Assembly (NCBI GenBank): GCA_016196755.1
Contig: JACPXC010000007.1
Coordinates: 1 to 64,000, forward strand
Direction: 5' to 3'
Length of the DNA stretch: 64,000 nucleotides
DNA from: Elusimicrobiota bacterium
GTDB taxonomy: Bacteria; Elusimicrobiota; Elusimicrobia; UBA1565
Positions 18,950-27,291 of this stretch are shown in pieces (within the stretch, counting starts at the first letter, position 1; each line of letters begins with the position of its first letter). The notes beneath the pieces are model-generated. The model ran no database searches. It worked only from the letters and a program-made list of their open reading frames with translations, and had not been told where the DNA came from. The translations under genes were made by a program, and so were the position numbers.

Positions 18950-19311
18950 TCCTGCTGGATTCTTCCGCCTGGATCGAATATTTCACAGGCGGCCCGAAGT
19001 CCGCGCGCCTGGAAAAGCTCTTGGACCGTCCACGTCAGGTTCTCACGCCGACGGTCGTCTTGTACGAAGTCTACAAGAAGCTCAAACGCGAACGTGGCGA
19101 GGAAGCCGCTCTGGCCGCGGTGGCCCAGCTGACCCAAACCATGGTCGTTCCCCTCGACGAAGCTACAGCCCTCTTGGCCGCGGATTTGAGCTTGAGCTAC
19201 GCCATTCCGATGGCGGACGCGATGGTGGCAGCCGCGGCCAAGGGGCATGGAGCTAAAGTGCTGACCCTGGATGCGGATTTTGAAAAGATTCCCTGGGCCG
19301 AGATTCTCTAA
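18946..19311 (+). CDS. vapC: VapC-type PIN-domain ribonuclease toxin
   Basis: A 121-residue PIN protein from TTG 18946. Acidic active-site residues are in place: Asp5 (ILLDSSAWIEY), Glu41 (VLYEVYK), Asp91 (MADAMVAA) and Asp109/111 (TLDADFEKI), so the nuclease looks intact. VapC toxins cleave tRNA or rRNA loops in a magnesium-dependent way. It forms a complete pair with the antitoxin directly upstream and is followed within 13 bases by the stop of the opposing gene. Confidence 0.88.
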   Translation: MILLDSSAWIEYFTGGPKSARLEKLLDRPRQVLTPTVVLYEVYKKLKRERGEEAALAAVAQLTQTMVVPLDEATALLAADLSLSYAIPMADAMVAAAAKGHGAKVLTLDADFEKIPWAEIL

Positions 19312-19323
19312 GGCTGTCGCAAA

Positions 19324-20016
19324 TCAACGGCCCGGCAGGCAGGCGGCGTCCTCGGGCTCTACCGAGGACAGCAGGGTTTTAAGGCGTTCCTTGTCCTCCG
19401 CGGACAAGCCCGGGTAGGAGAGCAGTTCCTTCCTCGCGGCCTCGGGCTGACGAGCCAGCAGGACGCCGATCTTGGCGGCCACCGAGAACGCCTTCGTGAA
19501 CTTGCGGACCAGCGTCCCCTTGATGAAGGGCTTGAGGACCCTGACCATCGCCGAGACGAAGCCGCTGCGCATCCTGACGTAGACGTCGAAGGAGCTGACG
19601 ACGTGCTGCCGGCAGCCGGGTTTCTGGACTGGGTCAATGGTCATGATGACGACCGCCGACGCGCGGATGTCCGGGAAGATACGGCTGACGTGCGTCCCCT
19701 CCGTGTAGTACGAACGCCGTCCGGGCTGGCGGTCGACCAGCTCGATGAACCCGCTGGTGCCCTCGCCGTCGTCGGCGCGGGAGCGCGTCGGCGTCTCCAT
19801 CTCGATGACGTAGGGGGCTATCTTGCGCCGGCGCACGAACCAGGCGGCCAGGTCGGGATGGTCGAGCAGGAAGTCGGTGACCTCGAGCGACAAGGGACTC
19901 TCGATGGGGCCTACCAACTCGTGCACCGTGGCGCCCTTCATCGTCCGGTTCGCCTCGGGGGGCAGAGTGGAGAAGGCTCGCAGCGGCAGGACGGCTAGGA
20001 GGAGCAGGGCCCTCAT
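19324..20016 (-). CDS. secreted protein of unknown function
   Basis: A 230-residue product with a signal peptide (MRALLLLAVLPLRAFS). The core reads as a small mixed fold (EVTDFLLDHPDLAAWFVRRRKIAPYVIEM, then strands with FIELVDRQ, YYTEGTHVSRIFPDIRASAVVIMTI) and a helical tail ending EPEDAACLPGR. Two cysteines (in PGCRQH and the last ten residues) might pair. No family recognised. The start at 20016 is chosen because TATAAT stands nine bases upstream and a signal peptide begins there. Confidence 0.6.
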   Translation of the reverse strand: MRALLLLAVLPLRAFSTLPPEANRTMKGATVHELVGPIESPLSLEVTDFLLDHPDLAAWFVRRRKIAPYVIEMETPTRSRADDGEGTSGFIELVDRQPGRRSYYTEGTHVSRIFPDIRASAVVIMTIDPVQKPGCRQHVVSSFDVYVRMRSGFVSAMVRVLKPFIKGTLVRKFTKAFSVAAKIGVLLARQPEAARKELLSYPGLSAEDKERLKTLLSSVEPEDAACLPGR

Positions 20017-20025
20017 GGGACGACC

Positions 20026-20031
20026 ATTATA
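20026..20031 (-). promoter_or_regulatory. -10 box TATAAT of the minus-strand secreted gene
   Basis: A perfect TATAAT on the minus strand, nine bases before ATG 20016. The leader would be only two to three bases, so translation is probably near-leaderless. Confidence 0.5.
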
Positions 20032-20071
20032 GAGGTTTGACCCGGGACTCCGAATATCGGAAAGTCGTGCC

Positions 20072-20764
20072 ATGAAACTGTTTCTGACCCTGCTCTCTTT
20101 CCTCTATGCCGCGGCCTGGGCCGAAGCCCCCTCCGCGAAAGTCGTTTCCGTCCAGCTCCCCGGCAAGGCTGGGGCGGTGGAGCTTAGGCGCGGCCGCTGC
20201 GACGACGGGGACTGCTCCTTGGTCCTCATCCTGACCGAGGGCGGCAAGGAGCGCGACCGGATGGACCTGTCCTCCGATAGGAGTCTGGAGGTCTTCGACG
20301 GAGGCGTCTCCGTACTCGCGCGGGAGCAGTGGGAGGCTCCGGAGCCCCCGGGACAGAAGACGGTATCCGTGCAACCCCTCAAGGAGGACCCGGAGGAAGG
20401 CGGCGCGGTGATAGTCTCGGTCCAGCCCGTGGCTTGGGCGCCGGACGCCGCGGGCCTCCTGCTCGAGGTGACGAGCATGGTTTCGGCCGAGGGACTCCCG
20501 ACGAGCCAGTTCGCGGGAGTGGCCGTCAGAGACAAGAAGCTTCTACCCCTTTGGCGCGGCAACTCATACGAGATGAGCGACGAGGAGTTCGAGACCTCGG
20601 TCTCCTTCAAGAGACGCAAGACCAAGGGCGGAGGCGAGGAGCTGGTCTTCGAGCTCGAGCGAGAAGACAAGACCGAGCTCCACGGGGTCCTGGCCTGGGA
20701 CGCCAAGGCGGGAAAGCTGGCCTACAAAGCCAAGCCCCGCCCACCCAAGCCGACCTACGAGTAA
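20072..20764 (+). CDS. secreted protein of unknown function
   Basis: A 230-residue product with a signal peptide (MKLFLTLLSFLYAAAWAEA). The mature part is strand-rich with a CDDGDC motif at about 45-50, a possible disulfide, and several charged repeats (EDPEEGG, SFKRRKTKGGGEELVFELERED). No family recognised. It is transcribed divergently from the secreted gene ending at 19324, and its stop is four bases before tsaC, so it may head the tsaC-hldE transcript. Confidence 0.6.
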   Translation: MKLFLTLLSFLYAAAWAEAPSAKVVSVQLPGKAGAVELRRGRCDDGDCSLVLILTEGGKERDRMDLSSDRSLEVFDGGVSVLAREQWEAPEPPGQKTVSVQPLKEDPEEGGAVIVSVQPVAWAPDAAGLLLEVTSMVSAEGLPTSQFAGVAVRDKKLLPLWRGNSYEMSDEEFETSVSFKRRKTKGGGEELVFELEREDKTELHGVLAWDAKAGKLAYKAKPRPPKPTYE

Positions 20765-20768
20765 CGCC

Positions 20769-21401
20769 GTGCCCCCCGCAAGCGTCGTCTCTTGGAAGCC
20801 TGGCGACCCGGCTCCGGCCTCTTTCCCCGCCATTGCCGCCGCCGTCAAGCGGGGAAAACTGGTCGTTTTCCCCACCGACACCGTCTACGGCATCGGCACC
20901 AGCGCCCTCATTCCCGGCGCTTGCGAGCGAATCTTCGCCGCCAAGGGGCGGGACCCTGCCAAGCCCCTGCCGATTTTGGTACATTCGACGGAGGAAGCCC
21001 GCCGCTGGGTCGTCTTCACCCCGGCCGCGGAGCGCCTGGCCGCAGCGTTCTGGCCGGGCCCCCTGACCATGGTGCTCGAGCCCACGAAAGCGGGCGAAAA
21101 ACTGACCACGATAGGAGCTACGACCCTGGCGATCCGAGTCCCGAACCACGACGTCCTGCTCGCCCTGCTCCAGGCCTCCGGAGTCCCCTGGGCCGCCACG
21201 AGCGCCAACCTCTCCGGCCGGCCCGCCGCCAAGGACGGCGCCGCGGCCGCCGCCGCCCTGGGCGAGAAGGCCGAGTGGGTCGTCGACGCCGGCCCGGCCG
21301 ACGGGACCGAGTCCACCGTCGTCGACGCGCGCGCGCTGCCCTTGAGCATCCTCCGCGAAGGCGCCCTCTCGAAGGCCAGGCTCGAGGCGGCCCTGGCATG
21401 A
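20769..21401 (+). CDS. tsaC: L-threonylcarbamoyladenylate synthase (Sua5/YrdC family)
   Basis: A 210-residue protein from GTG 20769. Diagnostic YrdC blocks: LVVFPTDTVYGIG, IFAAKGRDPAKPLPILV (the KxR and SxN substrate region), FWPGPLTMVL, AIRVPNHD and ATSANLSG. It joins threonine, bicarbonate and ATP to give threonylcarbamoyl-AMP for the t6A modification of tRNAs reading ANN codons. Without the long Sua5 domain it is of the TsaC type. Order tsaC - low-molecular-weight phosphatase - glyA matches the ywlC-ywlE-glyA neighbourhood of Bacillus. Confidence 0.9.
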   Translation: MPPASVVSWKPGDPAPASFPAIAAAVKRGKLVVFPTDTVYGIGTSALIPGACERIFAAKGRDPAKPLPILVHSTEEARRWVVFTPAAERLAAAFWPGPLTMVLEPTKAGEKLTTIGATTLAIRVPNHDVLLALLQASGVPWAATSANLSGRPAAKDGAAAAAALGEKAEWVVDAGPADGTESTVVDARALPLSILREGALSKARLEAALA

Positions 21402-21859
21402 AGGTCCTCTTCGTCTGCACCGGGAACACCTGCCGCAGCCTGATGGCCGAGCGCCTGCTCCTCAAGATGGCCGCCGACCGCAAGCTGGCCGGCTGGGACG
21501 CGCGCTCCGCGGGCGTCGCCGCCGAGCGCTACTTCGCCGTCCCCGACGGGGTCAAGAAGGCCCTGGCCGACCGCGGGACCTCCACTGAGGGCCACGTGCC
21601 CCAACTGACCGGCCGCGAGCTCCTGGCCTGGGCGGACCTCGTCGTCGCCATGACCAGCGGCCACCGCGAGGCCCTGCTCGACCAGTACCCGGAGTTCACC
21701 TCCAAGACCAAGCTTTTCTCCGAGCTCGCCGGCCGCGGCGAGGCGGACGTGGCCGACCCCATCGGGCAGCCCGACGCCGTCTACCGGCGCTGCCGCGACG
21801 AGATCGAGACCGGACTAGACGCCTTCCTGAGGAAACATGCATCTCAAGCACGTCCGTGA
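21398..21859 (+). CDS. low-molecular-weight phosphatase, probable protein-arginine phosphatase (YwlE-like)
   Basis: A 153-residue protein overlapping tsaC as ATGA. The P-loop is CTGNTCRS starting at Cys7, with Arg13 and the general acid in VADPIGQP. In this superfamily tyrosine phosphatases usually have Ile or Val where this protein has Thr11; Thr11 is the residue that makes Bacillus YwlE specific for phosphoarginine. Together with the tsaC/glyA context this favours arginine phosphatase over tyrosine phosphatase. No McsB-type arginine kinase is in the window. It overlaps glyA by 23 bases. Confidence 0.85.
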   Translation: MKVLFVCTGNTCRSLMAERLLLKMAADRKLAGWDARSAGVAAERYFAVPDGVKKALADRGTSTEGHVPQLTGRELLAWADLVVAMTSGHREALLDQYPEFTSKTKLFSELAGRGEADVADPIGQPDAVYRRCRDEIETGLDAFLRKHASQARP

Positions 21860-23108
21860 GCAGGACCCCGAGGTCTACAAGGCCGTCGTCGCCGAGACCC
21901 GCCGCCAGTCCGACAACCTCGAGTTGATCGCCTCCGAGAACTACGTCTCGGAAGCCGTCCTCGAGGCCCAGGGCTCGGTCCTCACCAACAAGTACGCCGA
22001 GGGCTATCCCGGCAAACGCTACTACGGCGGCTGCGAGCACGTCGATGTCGTGGAGGCCTTGGCCATCGAACGCGCCAAGAAGCTCTTCGGCGCCGAGCAC
22101 GCCAACGTCCAGGCCCATTCCGGCACCCAGGCCAACATCGGGATGTACCTCTCGGTGCTCGAGCCCGGCGACACGGTCATGGGGCTCAACCTAGCCCACG
22201 GCGGCCACCTCTCGCACGGCCACCCGAAGAACTTCTCGGGCAAGTACTTCAACATCGTCCCGGTCAACGTGACGCGCGACACCGAGACCATCGACTACGA
22301 CGAGGCCGAGAAGCTGGTCGCCGAGCACAAGCCCAAGATGCTCTTCATCGGCGCCTCGAACTACTCGCGGGTCATCGACTGGGCGCGCTTCTCGCGCATG
22401 GCGGCCTCGGTCGACGCCTACTTCTCGGCCGACGTGGCCCACTATGCGGGGCTCATCGCCGCCGGTGTGTACCCGTCGCCGGTACCGCTGGCCGACTTCA
22501 CGACCACGACGACCCACAAGACCCTGCGCGGCCCGCGCGGCGGCATGGTCCTCTGCAAGGGGGAGCACGCCAAGGCGCTCGACTCGATCACGTTCCCGGG
22601 CACCCAGGGCGGGCCGCTGATGCACGTCATCGCCGCCAAGGCGGTCTGCTTCGGCGAGGCGCTCGAGCCCGGGTTCAAGGTCTACCAGGAGCGCGTGCTG
22701 GCCAACGCCCGGCGCCTGGCCAAGGCCCTGCAGGACCGGGGCTTCCGCATCGTGGCGGGCGGCACCGACTGCCACCTGTTCTCGGTCGACCTGCGCCCCA
22801 AGAAGGTCACCGGCCGCGACGCCGAGGTCGCGCTCGACGCGGCCGGCATCACGGTCAACAAGAACGCCATCCCCTACGACCCCGAGAAGCCGACGGTCTG
22901 CAGCGGCGTGCGCATCGGTACGCCCGCCGTGACCACGCGCGGCATGGGCGAGCGCGAGATGGACGAGGTCGCCGAGCTCATCGACGACGCGCTGGCGCGG
23001 CGCGCGGACCCGGCGGCCCTCAAGGCCATCGCCGAGCGGGTCCACAAGATGACCGCGCGCTTCCCGATCTACCCGGAGCGCCTCGCGGAGCTGCTCGCCG
23101 CGGCATGA
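21837..23108 (+). CDS. glyA: serine hydroxymethyltransferase
   Basis: A 423-residue PLP enzyme of normal length. Family marks: [53 protein letters not shown], the PLP lysine in [14 protein letters not shown], and [14 protein letters not shown]. It interconverts serine and glycine while charging tetrahydrofolate with a one-carbon unit. A GAGGA ribosome site stands before ATG 21837 inside the preceding phosphatase gene; the stop overlaps the response-regulator start as ATGA. Confidence 0.96.
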   Translation: MHLKHVREQDPEVYKAVVAETRRQSDNLELIASENYVSEAVLEAQGSVLTNKYAEGYPGKRYYGGCEHVDVVEALAIERAKKLFGAEHANVQAHSGTQANIGMYLSVLEPGDTVMGLNLAHGGHLSHGHPKNFSGKYFNIVPVNVTRDTETIDYDEAEKLVAEHKPKMLFIGASNYSRVIDWARFSRMAASVDAYFSADVAHYAGLIAAGVYPSPVPLADFTTTTTHKTLRGPRGGMVLCKGEHAKALDSITFPGTQGGPLMHVIAAKAVCFGEALEPGFKVYQERVLANARRLAKALQDRGFRIVAGGTDCHLFSVDLRPKKVTGRDAEVALDAAGITVNKNAIPYDPEKPTVCSGVRIGTPAVTTRGMGEREMDEVAELIDDALARRADPAALKAIAERVHKMTARFPIYPERLAELLAAA

Positions 23109-23488
23109 TCGCCGAGATCCTGGTCGCCGACGACGACGCGGACCTGCGCCTGGTGGTCCGGGAGTTCCTGGTCTCCCGGCATTTCATCGTGCGCGAGGCC
23201 ACCGACGGCGCCCAGGCCTTCGCGATGGCCGCCGAGGACAAGCCGCACCTCATCCTCATGGACATCGTCATGGCCGGCGTCTACGGCTCCTCGGCCGCCC
23301 AGCGCCTCAAGGATCTCGACGAGACCAAGCACATCCCGATCATCCTGATGAGCGGGACGGCCGGCGAGGCGGCGCTGCGCGACATCCTCCAGCGCCCCAA
23401 CGTCCGTTTCATGAAGAAGCCTTTCGAGCTCGACGTATTGGAAAAGAACATCCGCGAGCTGCTCCCCAAAGGAGGCTACACGCAATGA
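23105..23488 (+). CDS. stand-alone response-regulator receiver domain
   Basis: A 127-residue CheY-like protein with no output domain. The acidic pocket is in [11 protein letters not shown] (Asp10, Asp11), the phospho-acceptor is Asp53 in ILMDIVMAG, Ser83 replaces the usual Thr in ILMSGTAG, and Lys104/105 precede Pro in FMKKPFE. It must signal by protein contact. No histidine kinase is near. Overlaps of four bases on both sides (glyA, mtnP) place it inside a metabolic operon, an unusual location. Confidence 0.85.
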   Translation: MIAEILVADDDADLRLVVREFLVSRHFIVREATDGAQAFAMAAEDKPHLILMDIVMAGVYGSSAAQRLKDLDETKHIPIILMSGTAGEAALRDILQRPNVRFMKKPFELDVLEKNIRELLPKGGYTQ

Positions 23489-24366
23489 GCGCGCGCCCCA
23501 AGACCCCCGCCTGCCGCCTGGCCGTCATCGGCGGCTCCGGGCTCTACAAGATGTCGGGCGTCTCGCAGGTCCGCGAGGTCAAGGTCAAGACCCCCTTCGG
23601 CGCCCCCTCCGACGCCGTCATCACCGGTACCGTCGGCGGGGTCCGCGTCGCCTTCCTGCCCCGCCACGGCCGCGGCCACAAGCTCCTTCCCGGCGAGGTG
23701 CCGGCCCGGGCCAACATCTGGGCGCTCAAGTCGCTGGGCGTGGAGCGGATCGTCTCGGTCAGCGCGGTAGGGTCCCTGCGCGAGGAGCTCGCTCCCCGCC
23801 ACTTCGTATTCCCAGACCAACTGGCCGACGAGACCAAGGGCCGCCCGTCCACCTTCTTCGGCAAGGGCGTGGTCGCCCACGTGGCGCTGGCGCACCCCTT
23901 CTGCGCGGACATGTCGAGCCTGCTCCACGGCGCCTCGCGCGGCCTGGGCGTCACCGCGCACAAGGGCGGGACCTACATCTGCATGGAAGGGCCGCTGTTC
24001 TCGACCAAGGCCGAGAGCCTCATGCACCGGCTGCTCGGCTACTCGGTGATCGGCATGACGGCCAGTCCGGAGGCCAAGCTCGCCCGCGAGGCCGAGATCT
24101 GCTACGCGCCGATGGCCCTGGTCACCGACTATGACTGCTGGAAGGAGGAGGACCATGTCTCGACGGCCAAGGTCATCGAGCACCTGCTGGCCAACGTCGA
24201 GAACGCCCAGCGCGTCCTGACCGACGCCCTGCCCAAGCTGGCCGCCCTGCCGCGCGGCTGCGCCTGCTCCTCGGCGCTCAAGGGCGCGGTCTTCACCGAC
24301 CCCAAGGCCATGGACCCGAAGACCAAGAAGACCCTGTGGCCGCTGATCGGGAAGTACCTCTCATGA
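23485..24366 (+). CDS. mtnP: S-methyl-5'-thioadenosine phosphorylase family
   Basis: A 293-residue purine-phosphorylase-fold enzyme. Blocks typical of MTAP: LAVIGGSGLYKM, VAFLPRHGRGHKLLPGEVPARANIWALKSLGVE, VSAVGSLRE, GGTYICMEGPLFSTKAES and the substrate pocket IGMTASPEAKLAREAEICYA with YDCW. It splits methylthioadenosine with phosphate into adenine and 5-methylthioribose 1-phosphate, recycling the product of polyamine synthesis; close relatives also act on inosine or adenosine. It lies just upstream of a cytidine deaminase gene (ATGA overlap), consistent with nucleoside salvage. Confidence 0.9.
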   Translation: MSARPKTPACRLAVIGGSGLYKMSGVSQVREVKVKTPFGAPSDAVITGTVGGVRVAFLPRHGRGHKLLPGEVPARANIWALKSLGVERIVSVSAVGSLREELAPRHFVFPDQLADETKGRPSTFFGKGVVAHVALAHPFCADMSSLLHGASRGLGVTAHKGGTYICMEGPLFSTKAESLMHRLLGYSVIGMTASPEAKLAREAEICYAPMALVTDYDCWKEEDHVSTAKVIEHLLANVENAQRVLTDALPKLAALPRGCACSSALKGAVFTDPKAMDPKTKKTLWPLIGKYLS

Positions 24367-24854
24367 ACAAGAAGACCGTCCGCGCCCTCATCGAGGCCGC
24401 CAAGCGGGCGCGCCTGAAGGCCTACTGCCCCTACTCGCGCTATCCGATCGGGGCGGCGGTGCTGACCGACTCAGGCCGCATCTTCCCGGGCGCCAACGTC
24501 GAGAACGCCTCCTACGGGCTGACCATCTGCGGCGAGCGCACCGCGGTCGCCAACGCGGTGACCCATGGCGAGAAGTCGCTCACCGCGGTCTGCGTGGTGG
24601 GCAAGAGCCCGCGCCCCTGCGGCGCCTGCCGGCAGTTCATGATCGAGTTCAGCACCAAGGACACCTGGCTCTACATCGTCGACCTGGGCGGCGACGGCCG
24701 GCGCGAGAGCGTCAACAGGACGCGCGTGTTCGCGATGCTGCCCGGCGCCTTCGACCCGCTCGAAGCGGGCCTGCTGCCCCGCAATCCGACCAACCTTCTC
24801 AAACGCCGGTCCCGCAAGGGCGCCAAGCGCCGCGCCCGCCCGGCACGGAGATAG
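24363..24854 (+). CDS. cdd: cytidine deaminase
   Basis: A 163-residue tetrameric-type deaminase. KAYCPYSRYPIGAAV and NVENASYGLTICGERTAV contain the zinc/catalytic CxE motif (Cys-Gly-Glu here, where most have Cys-Ala-Glu), and PCGACRQF supplies two further zinc cysteines. It deaminates cytidine and deoxycytidine to uridines. The C-terminus is about 30 residues longer than usual and ends in a very basic tail (KRRSRKGAKRRARPARR), which might contact nucleic acid. ATGA overlap with mtnP. Confidence 0.9.
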   Translation: MNKKTVRALIEAAKRARLKAYCPYSRYPIGAAVLTDSGRIFPGANVENASYGLTICGERTAVANAVTHGEKSLTAVCVVGKSPRPCGACRQFMIEFSTKDTWLYIVDLGGDGRRESVNRTRVFAMLPGAFDPLEAGLLPRNPTNLLKRRSRKGAKRRARPARR

Positions 24855-24856
24855 CC

Positions 24857-25240
24857 ATGGACAAGAGCACCCTCAACGCCGTCCTCGACTGGATGCGCAC
24901 GACCGACCTGGCCGAGGTGGCCTTCCACCGCGCTGGGGAAGGCTTCGAACTGGCCTCCGACCAGGCCTCCGCGGCTCCCGTCGGCGGCTTCCCGGACGCG
25001 CGCGTGGTCCCGGTCCCCTCCCCCGAGGTAGGCGTGTTCCGCGCCGCGGCGCTAGGCAAGTCGCCCAAGGCCCAGCCCGGCGACGAGGTCGCCGAGGGCG
25101 CCGTGCTGGGCGTCATCGACACCGGCGCCGCCAAGGTGGACGTGAAGGCCCCGGCCGCGGGCAAGCTGATCCCGGCCGCCGCCGAGGACGGCAAGGCGGT
25201 CGAATACGGCCAGCCGCTCTTCTTCATCCAGCCGCGCTGA
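24857..25240 (+). CDS. AccB/BCCP-like protein lacking the biotinylation motif
   Basis: A 127-residue homologue of the biotin carboxyl carrier of acetyl-CoA carboxylase. The N-terminus (LDWMRTTDLAEVAFHRAGEGFEL) and the barrel (PSPEVGVFRA, PGDEVAEGAVLGVID, KAPAAGKL, EDGKAVEYGQPLFFI) align well with AccB. The hairpin that should read EAMKM instead reads DTGAAKVDV at 88-96: by spacing the biotinyl-lysine site is Ala91, and the only nearby lysine (Lys93) is two positions off without flanking methionines. Biotinylation is therefore doubtful. It is cotranscribed with accC two genes on; no accA or accD is in the window. Confidence 0.8.
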   Translation: MDKSTLNAVLDWMRTTDLAEVAFHRAGEGFELASDQASAAPVGGFPDARVVPVPSPEVGVFRAAALGKSPKAQPGDEVAEGAVLGVIDTGAAKVDVKAPAAGKLIPAAAEDGKAVEYGQPLFFIQPR

Positions 25241-27291
25241 TGAGCGAGAGCCTCCACCCGATCCGCTGCTCGAAGTGCAAGAAACCCGGGACCGCCGACC
25301 GGGCCGATTGCGCTTCCTGCGGCGCTCGCGTGGTGCGCATGTGCGGCGCCTGCGGCTTCACCAACGCCGCGGCCAAGAAGTACTGCGACGCCTGCGGCGA
25401 GAATTTCAGCAAGGCCCCGCCGCCGGCGCCGAAACCCGAGGCCAAGGCGCCCCCACCGGCGCCCAAACCAGCGCCGAAGCCCGAGCCCAAGCCGGCGCCC
25501 AAGCCCGAACCTAAACCGGAACCCAAGCCCGAGCCCAAGCCGGCGCCCAAGCCCGAGCCGCCTCCGGTGAAGCTGCCCAACATCGCCCCTTTGCCGGCCT
25601 CCGAGATGCCGACACCGATGCCGCGTAAGATAGAGCCGCCTCCGGCGGAATCCCTCGAGCTCAAGAAGCCCGATCCCGCGCCGTCCAAGGATTCCCGCGA
25701 CGAGGCGATGGAGCGCTTCATCCCCAAGACCGTCATCTCGCGCCTGCCGGCCGCCGCCGACGCCGCCCGCGTGGTCCGCGACGATGAGCCGGTGCCGGAC
25801 ATGACTCCGGTGGAGAAGCCGAAGGCCCGCGCCTCGGAGCCGCCGCCGGCCAAGGAACCGCCGCCGAAGCCTCCCGCTCCGCCCCCCGCCGCCGGCGAGC
25901 CGCCGCCCAAAAAAGAGCGAGTCAAGATGCGCCTCGAGGGCGACCCGGGGACGCCGCTGCCCGTGAAGCTCCCCAAGCCGCCTCCGCCGCCCGAGCGCAA
26001 GGAGGAGCCCAAGCCCGAGCGGCGCCCCGAGGAGCTCGACCCGCGCCTGGCCAAGGGCTACGAGAAGAAGGAGCGGGAAAAGGCGCCCATCGCCTCCGCC
26101 CCGCCCAAGCGCGTCGAAGGGCCCTCCCAGACCTTCATCCAACGCCGGCCGCGCGCGGTGGCCTCGACGGTGACCGCCATCATTCTCCTCCTCACCGGCT
26201 TCGCGGTCTGGTCGATCAAGGTCCGCGAGAAGAAATCCCCCTCCGAGGCCCTGATCAAGGCCGCCGGCGACTACCTCTACGCGCTCAAGCAGAAGGACTG
26301 GGCTTCGGCCCACGGGATGCTGAGCGCGGCCTCGCGCAAGGCCGTCTCGGTCGAGGGCTTTAAGTCGCTCCAAGACGAGACGGTCTGGACCTTCGACGAC
26401 ATGCGCGTCGACATCGTGGCCCCAGACTGGGCACTGGTGCGCTACAAGCTGCTCGTGTCGGCCCAGCCGGTCGAGGAGGACTGGCTCGTCCTCCAGCTCG
26501 AGCAAGACCAGTGGCGGCGCGCCTACTGGTGGCCGCTCATGCACGAGCTCGAGAACGTGCTGTCGCGCTCCGACCACGCCGCGGCCGCCCGCCTGGCCCG
26601 CGAGGCCCAGGCCATCGACCCCATCGACCCGATGCCGGTGGCCTACTACTGCGAGGCGGCCTACCTGGCCGGCGACGCGAACGCCGCCAAGGAGGCCTGC
26701 GGCAAGGCGCTCCAGATGGCGCAGTCTTTGCCGTCGCGCCTGGGCCCGGAAGGCCTCTTCCGCATCAACCACATCCTGGCCGACATCGACCGCCGGGTCT
26801 TGAAGAAGCCCGCCGAGGCGGCGCGCGCCTACGGGATCCTGCTCGCCTACCCCAAGCTCGACGAAGCCCAGCGCTGCGACCTGACCTTGGCCAGGGCCGA
26901 GACCCAGCTCGAGCTCGCCCAGACCGGGCCGGCCCTCGAGGACTTCCGCGCCGCCCAGGCCTCCTGCCGCAACGAGGCGGACCAGGCCGTCGCCGCGCGC
27001 GCCACGGCCGTGCTCTCGGGGCAGGCCGGAGCCGAGGCTGTGGCCACCGTGCAAGGCCACCACATGCCGGGCGAGGACGCGACTTTGGCCGAATGGCGCA
27101 GCAAGACCCGGCAGGACATGGCCCGGCGGCTCAAGACCCGAACGCAGGACCTGCCGGCCGAGCAGTGGACGCCGTCGCACAAGGAAGGCTCGACCTACAC
27201 GGTGTCGCTCAAGAGCGGCGCCGGCGAGGTCCTGTCGGCCGATGTGGACCTCTTCACCCACAAGGTCAAGGTGGACATGCATGTTCAATAA
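25240..27291 (+). CDS. zinc-ribbon, Pro-rich, single-pass membrane protein with TPR-like C-terminus
   Basis: A 683-residue protein starting at TGATG overlap with the accB-like gene. Order: a double zinc ribbon at 10-58 (CSKCKK, CASCG, CGACG, CDACG: eight cysteines in four CxxC pairs); a disordered Pro/Lys/Glu region to about 300, including a PKPEPKPAP tandem run; one transmembrane helix (ASTVTAIILLLTGFAVWSI, about 306-324); then a periplasmic part with an SH3- or NTF2-like start (YLYALKQKDWASAHGML) and helical TPR-like repeats. It resembles cytoplasmic zinc-ribbon/outside-domain envelope proteins. Its insertion between accB-like and accC is odd; function unknown. Confidence 0.75.
   Translation: MSESLHPIRCSKCKKPGTADRADCASCGARVVRMCGACGFTNAAAKKYCDACGENFSKAPPPAPKPEAKAPPPAPKPAPKPEPKPAPKPEPKPEPKPEPKPAPKPEPPPVKLPNIAPLPASEMPTPMPRKIEPPPAESLELKKPDPAPSKDSRDEAMERFIPKTVISRLPAAADAARVVRDDEPVPDMTPVEKPKARASEPPPAKEPPPKPPAPPPAAGEPPPKKERVKMRLEGDPGTPLPVKLPKPPPPPERKEEPKPERRPEELDPRLAKGYEKKEREKAPIASAPPKRVEGPSQTFIQRRPRAVASTVTAIILLLTGFAVWSIKVREKKSPSEALIKAAGDYLYALKQKDWASAHGMLSAASRKAVSVEGFKSLQDETVWTFDDMRVDIVAPDWALVRYKLLVSAQPVEEDWLVLQLEQDQWRRAYWWPLMHELENVLSRSDHAAAARLAREAQAIDPIDPMPVAYYCEAAYLAGDANAAKEACGKALQMAQSLPSRLGPEGLFRINHILADIDRRVLKKPAEAARAYGILLAYPKLDEAQRCDLTLARAETQLELAQTGPALEDFRAAQASCRNEADQAVAARATAVLSGQAGAEAVATVQGHHMPGEDATLAEWRSKTRQDMARRLKTRTQDLPAEQWTPSHKEGSTYTVSLKSGAGEVLSADVDLFTHKVKVDMHVQ
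25432..25563 (+). repeat. tandem Pro-Lys/Glu-coding repeat
   Basis: Degenerate 6- and 12-base units coding PKPAPKPEPKPE within the zinc-ribbon protein. The encoded stretch should be a stiff extended, TonB-like spacer, possibly spanning periplasm or reaching away from the membrane. Slippage could vary its length between strains. Confidence 0.7.
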
